A program made the position numbers and the translations under genes. Of a DNA stretch of 9,464 bases, positions 9,269 through 9,464 are shown in pieces (within the stretch, counting starts at the first letter, position 1; each line of letters opens with the position of its first letter). The notes under the pieces are model-generated. The model was not told the origin of the DNA and did no database searches. It saw only the letters and a list, made by a program, of their open reading frames with translations. Origin of the DNA: Bordetella parapertussis (GTDB lineage: Bacteria > Pseudomonadota > Gammaproteobacteria > Burkholderiales > SG8-41); contig CAMBSS010000154.1 of the NCBI GenBank assembly GCA_945870465.1, positions 1 through 9,464 of the forward strand, read 5' to 3'.

Positions 9269-9464
9269 ATGCTGGCGATCATAGGCGGCAGCGGCTTCAC
9301 GCAGATTCCCGGTCTCGAATCGGTGCGGCGCGAAGTGGTGCGCACGCCGTACGGCGAACCTTCCGGCGCGCTTACTTTCGGCAGCATAGCCGGCCATGCG
9401 GTGGTGTTTCTGGCGCGGCACGGTTACGGCCATACGATCCCCCCGCATGAGATCAATTACTGCG
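9269..9464 (+). CDS. mtnP: S-methyl-5'-thioinosine / methylthioadenosine phosphorylase, 3'-truncated by window edge
   Basis: Only the first 65 residues are present. MLAIIGGSGF is the phosphate-binding start of MTAP/PNP-type nucleoside phosphorylases. TPYGEPSGALTFG and the ARHGYGHTIPPHEINY segment, with its phosphate-site Arg-His, are typical of the MTAP/MTIP branch. These enzymes split a methylthio-nucleoside to the base and methylthioribose-1-phosphate. The residues that separate adenosine from inosine substrates lie beyond the window. I favour the methylthioinosine form because the gene follows hpt, which would use the released hypoxanthine; this is inference. The start at 9269 is backed by the AAAGAGG site, 4 bp after the hpt stop. 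The 3' cut is purely the window limit. Confidence 0.87.
   Translation, partial: MLAIIGGSGFTQIPGLESVRREVVRTPYGEPSGALTFGSIAGHAVVFLARHGYGHTIPPHEINYC

Overview
The window is a compact, GC-rich stretch of bacterial chromosome with almost no non-coding DNA. It most likely comes from a betaproteobacterium. The evidence is the gene order smc-zipA-ligA, the betaproteobacterial look of the short QueF and of the Smc hinge, and a ZipA-type division protein; I cannot name a genus. Every complete gene looks intact. There is no sign of mobile elements, CRISPR arrays, RNA genes or recent gene transfer. The longest gene-free stretch is 96 bp (1116-1211).

Layout: (1) 2-739, plus strand: the 3' part of a DMT/EamA-family membrane transporter whose start lies outside the window. 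(2) 699-1115, minus strand: queF, the last enzyme of preQ1 synthesis in the queuosine pathway, which overlaps the transporter tail to tail by 41 bp. (3) 1116-1211: a divergent control region between queF and smc. It has candidate promoters in both directions that share a symmetric TTATAA core, a perfect 7+7 bp inverted repeat and a 14-bp-spaced direct repeat. (4) 1212-9464, plus strand: a tightly packed gene run, smc - zipA - ligA - galU - hpt - mtnP (the last cut by the window end), with junctions from a few bases of overlap to 9 bp of spacing, consistent with one operon.

The operon joins chromosome and division functions (Smc condensin ATPase, ZipA-like FtsZ-binding membrane protein, NAD-dependent DNA ligase) to UDP-glucose supply (GalU) and to purine and methylthio salvage. 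The last two genes form a plausible two-step route: methylthioinosine phosphorylase would release hypoxanthine, which the Hpt-type phosphoribosyltransferase would convert to IMP.

I found no convincing undescribed system. The items most worth a second look are the symmetric divergent promoter with its palindrome, a possible internal repeat in the ZipA-like protein, the transporter/queF overlap, and the hpt-mtnP pairing.
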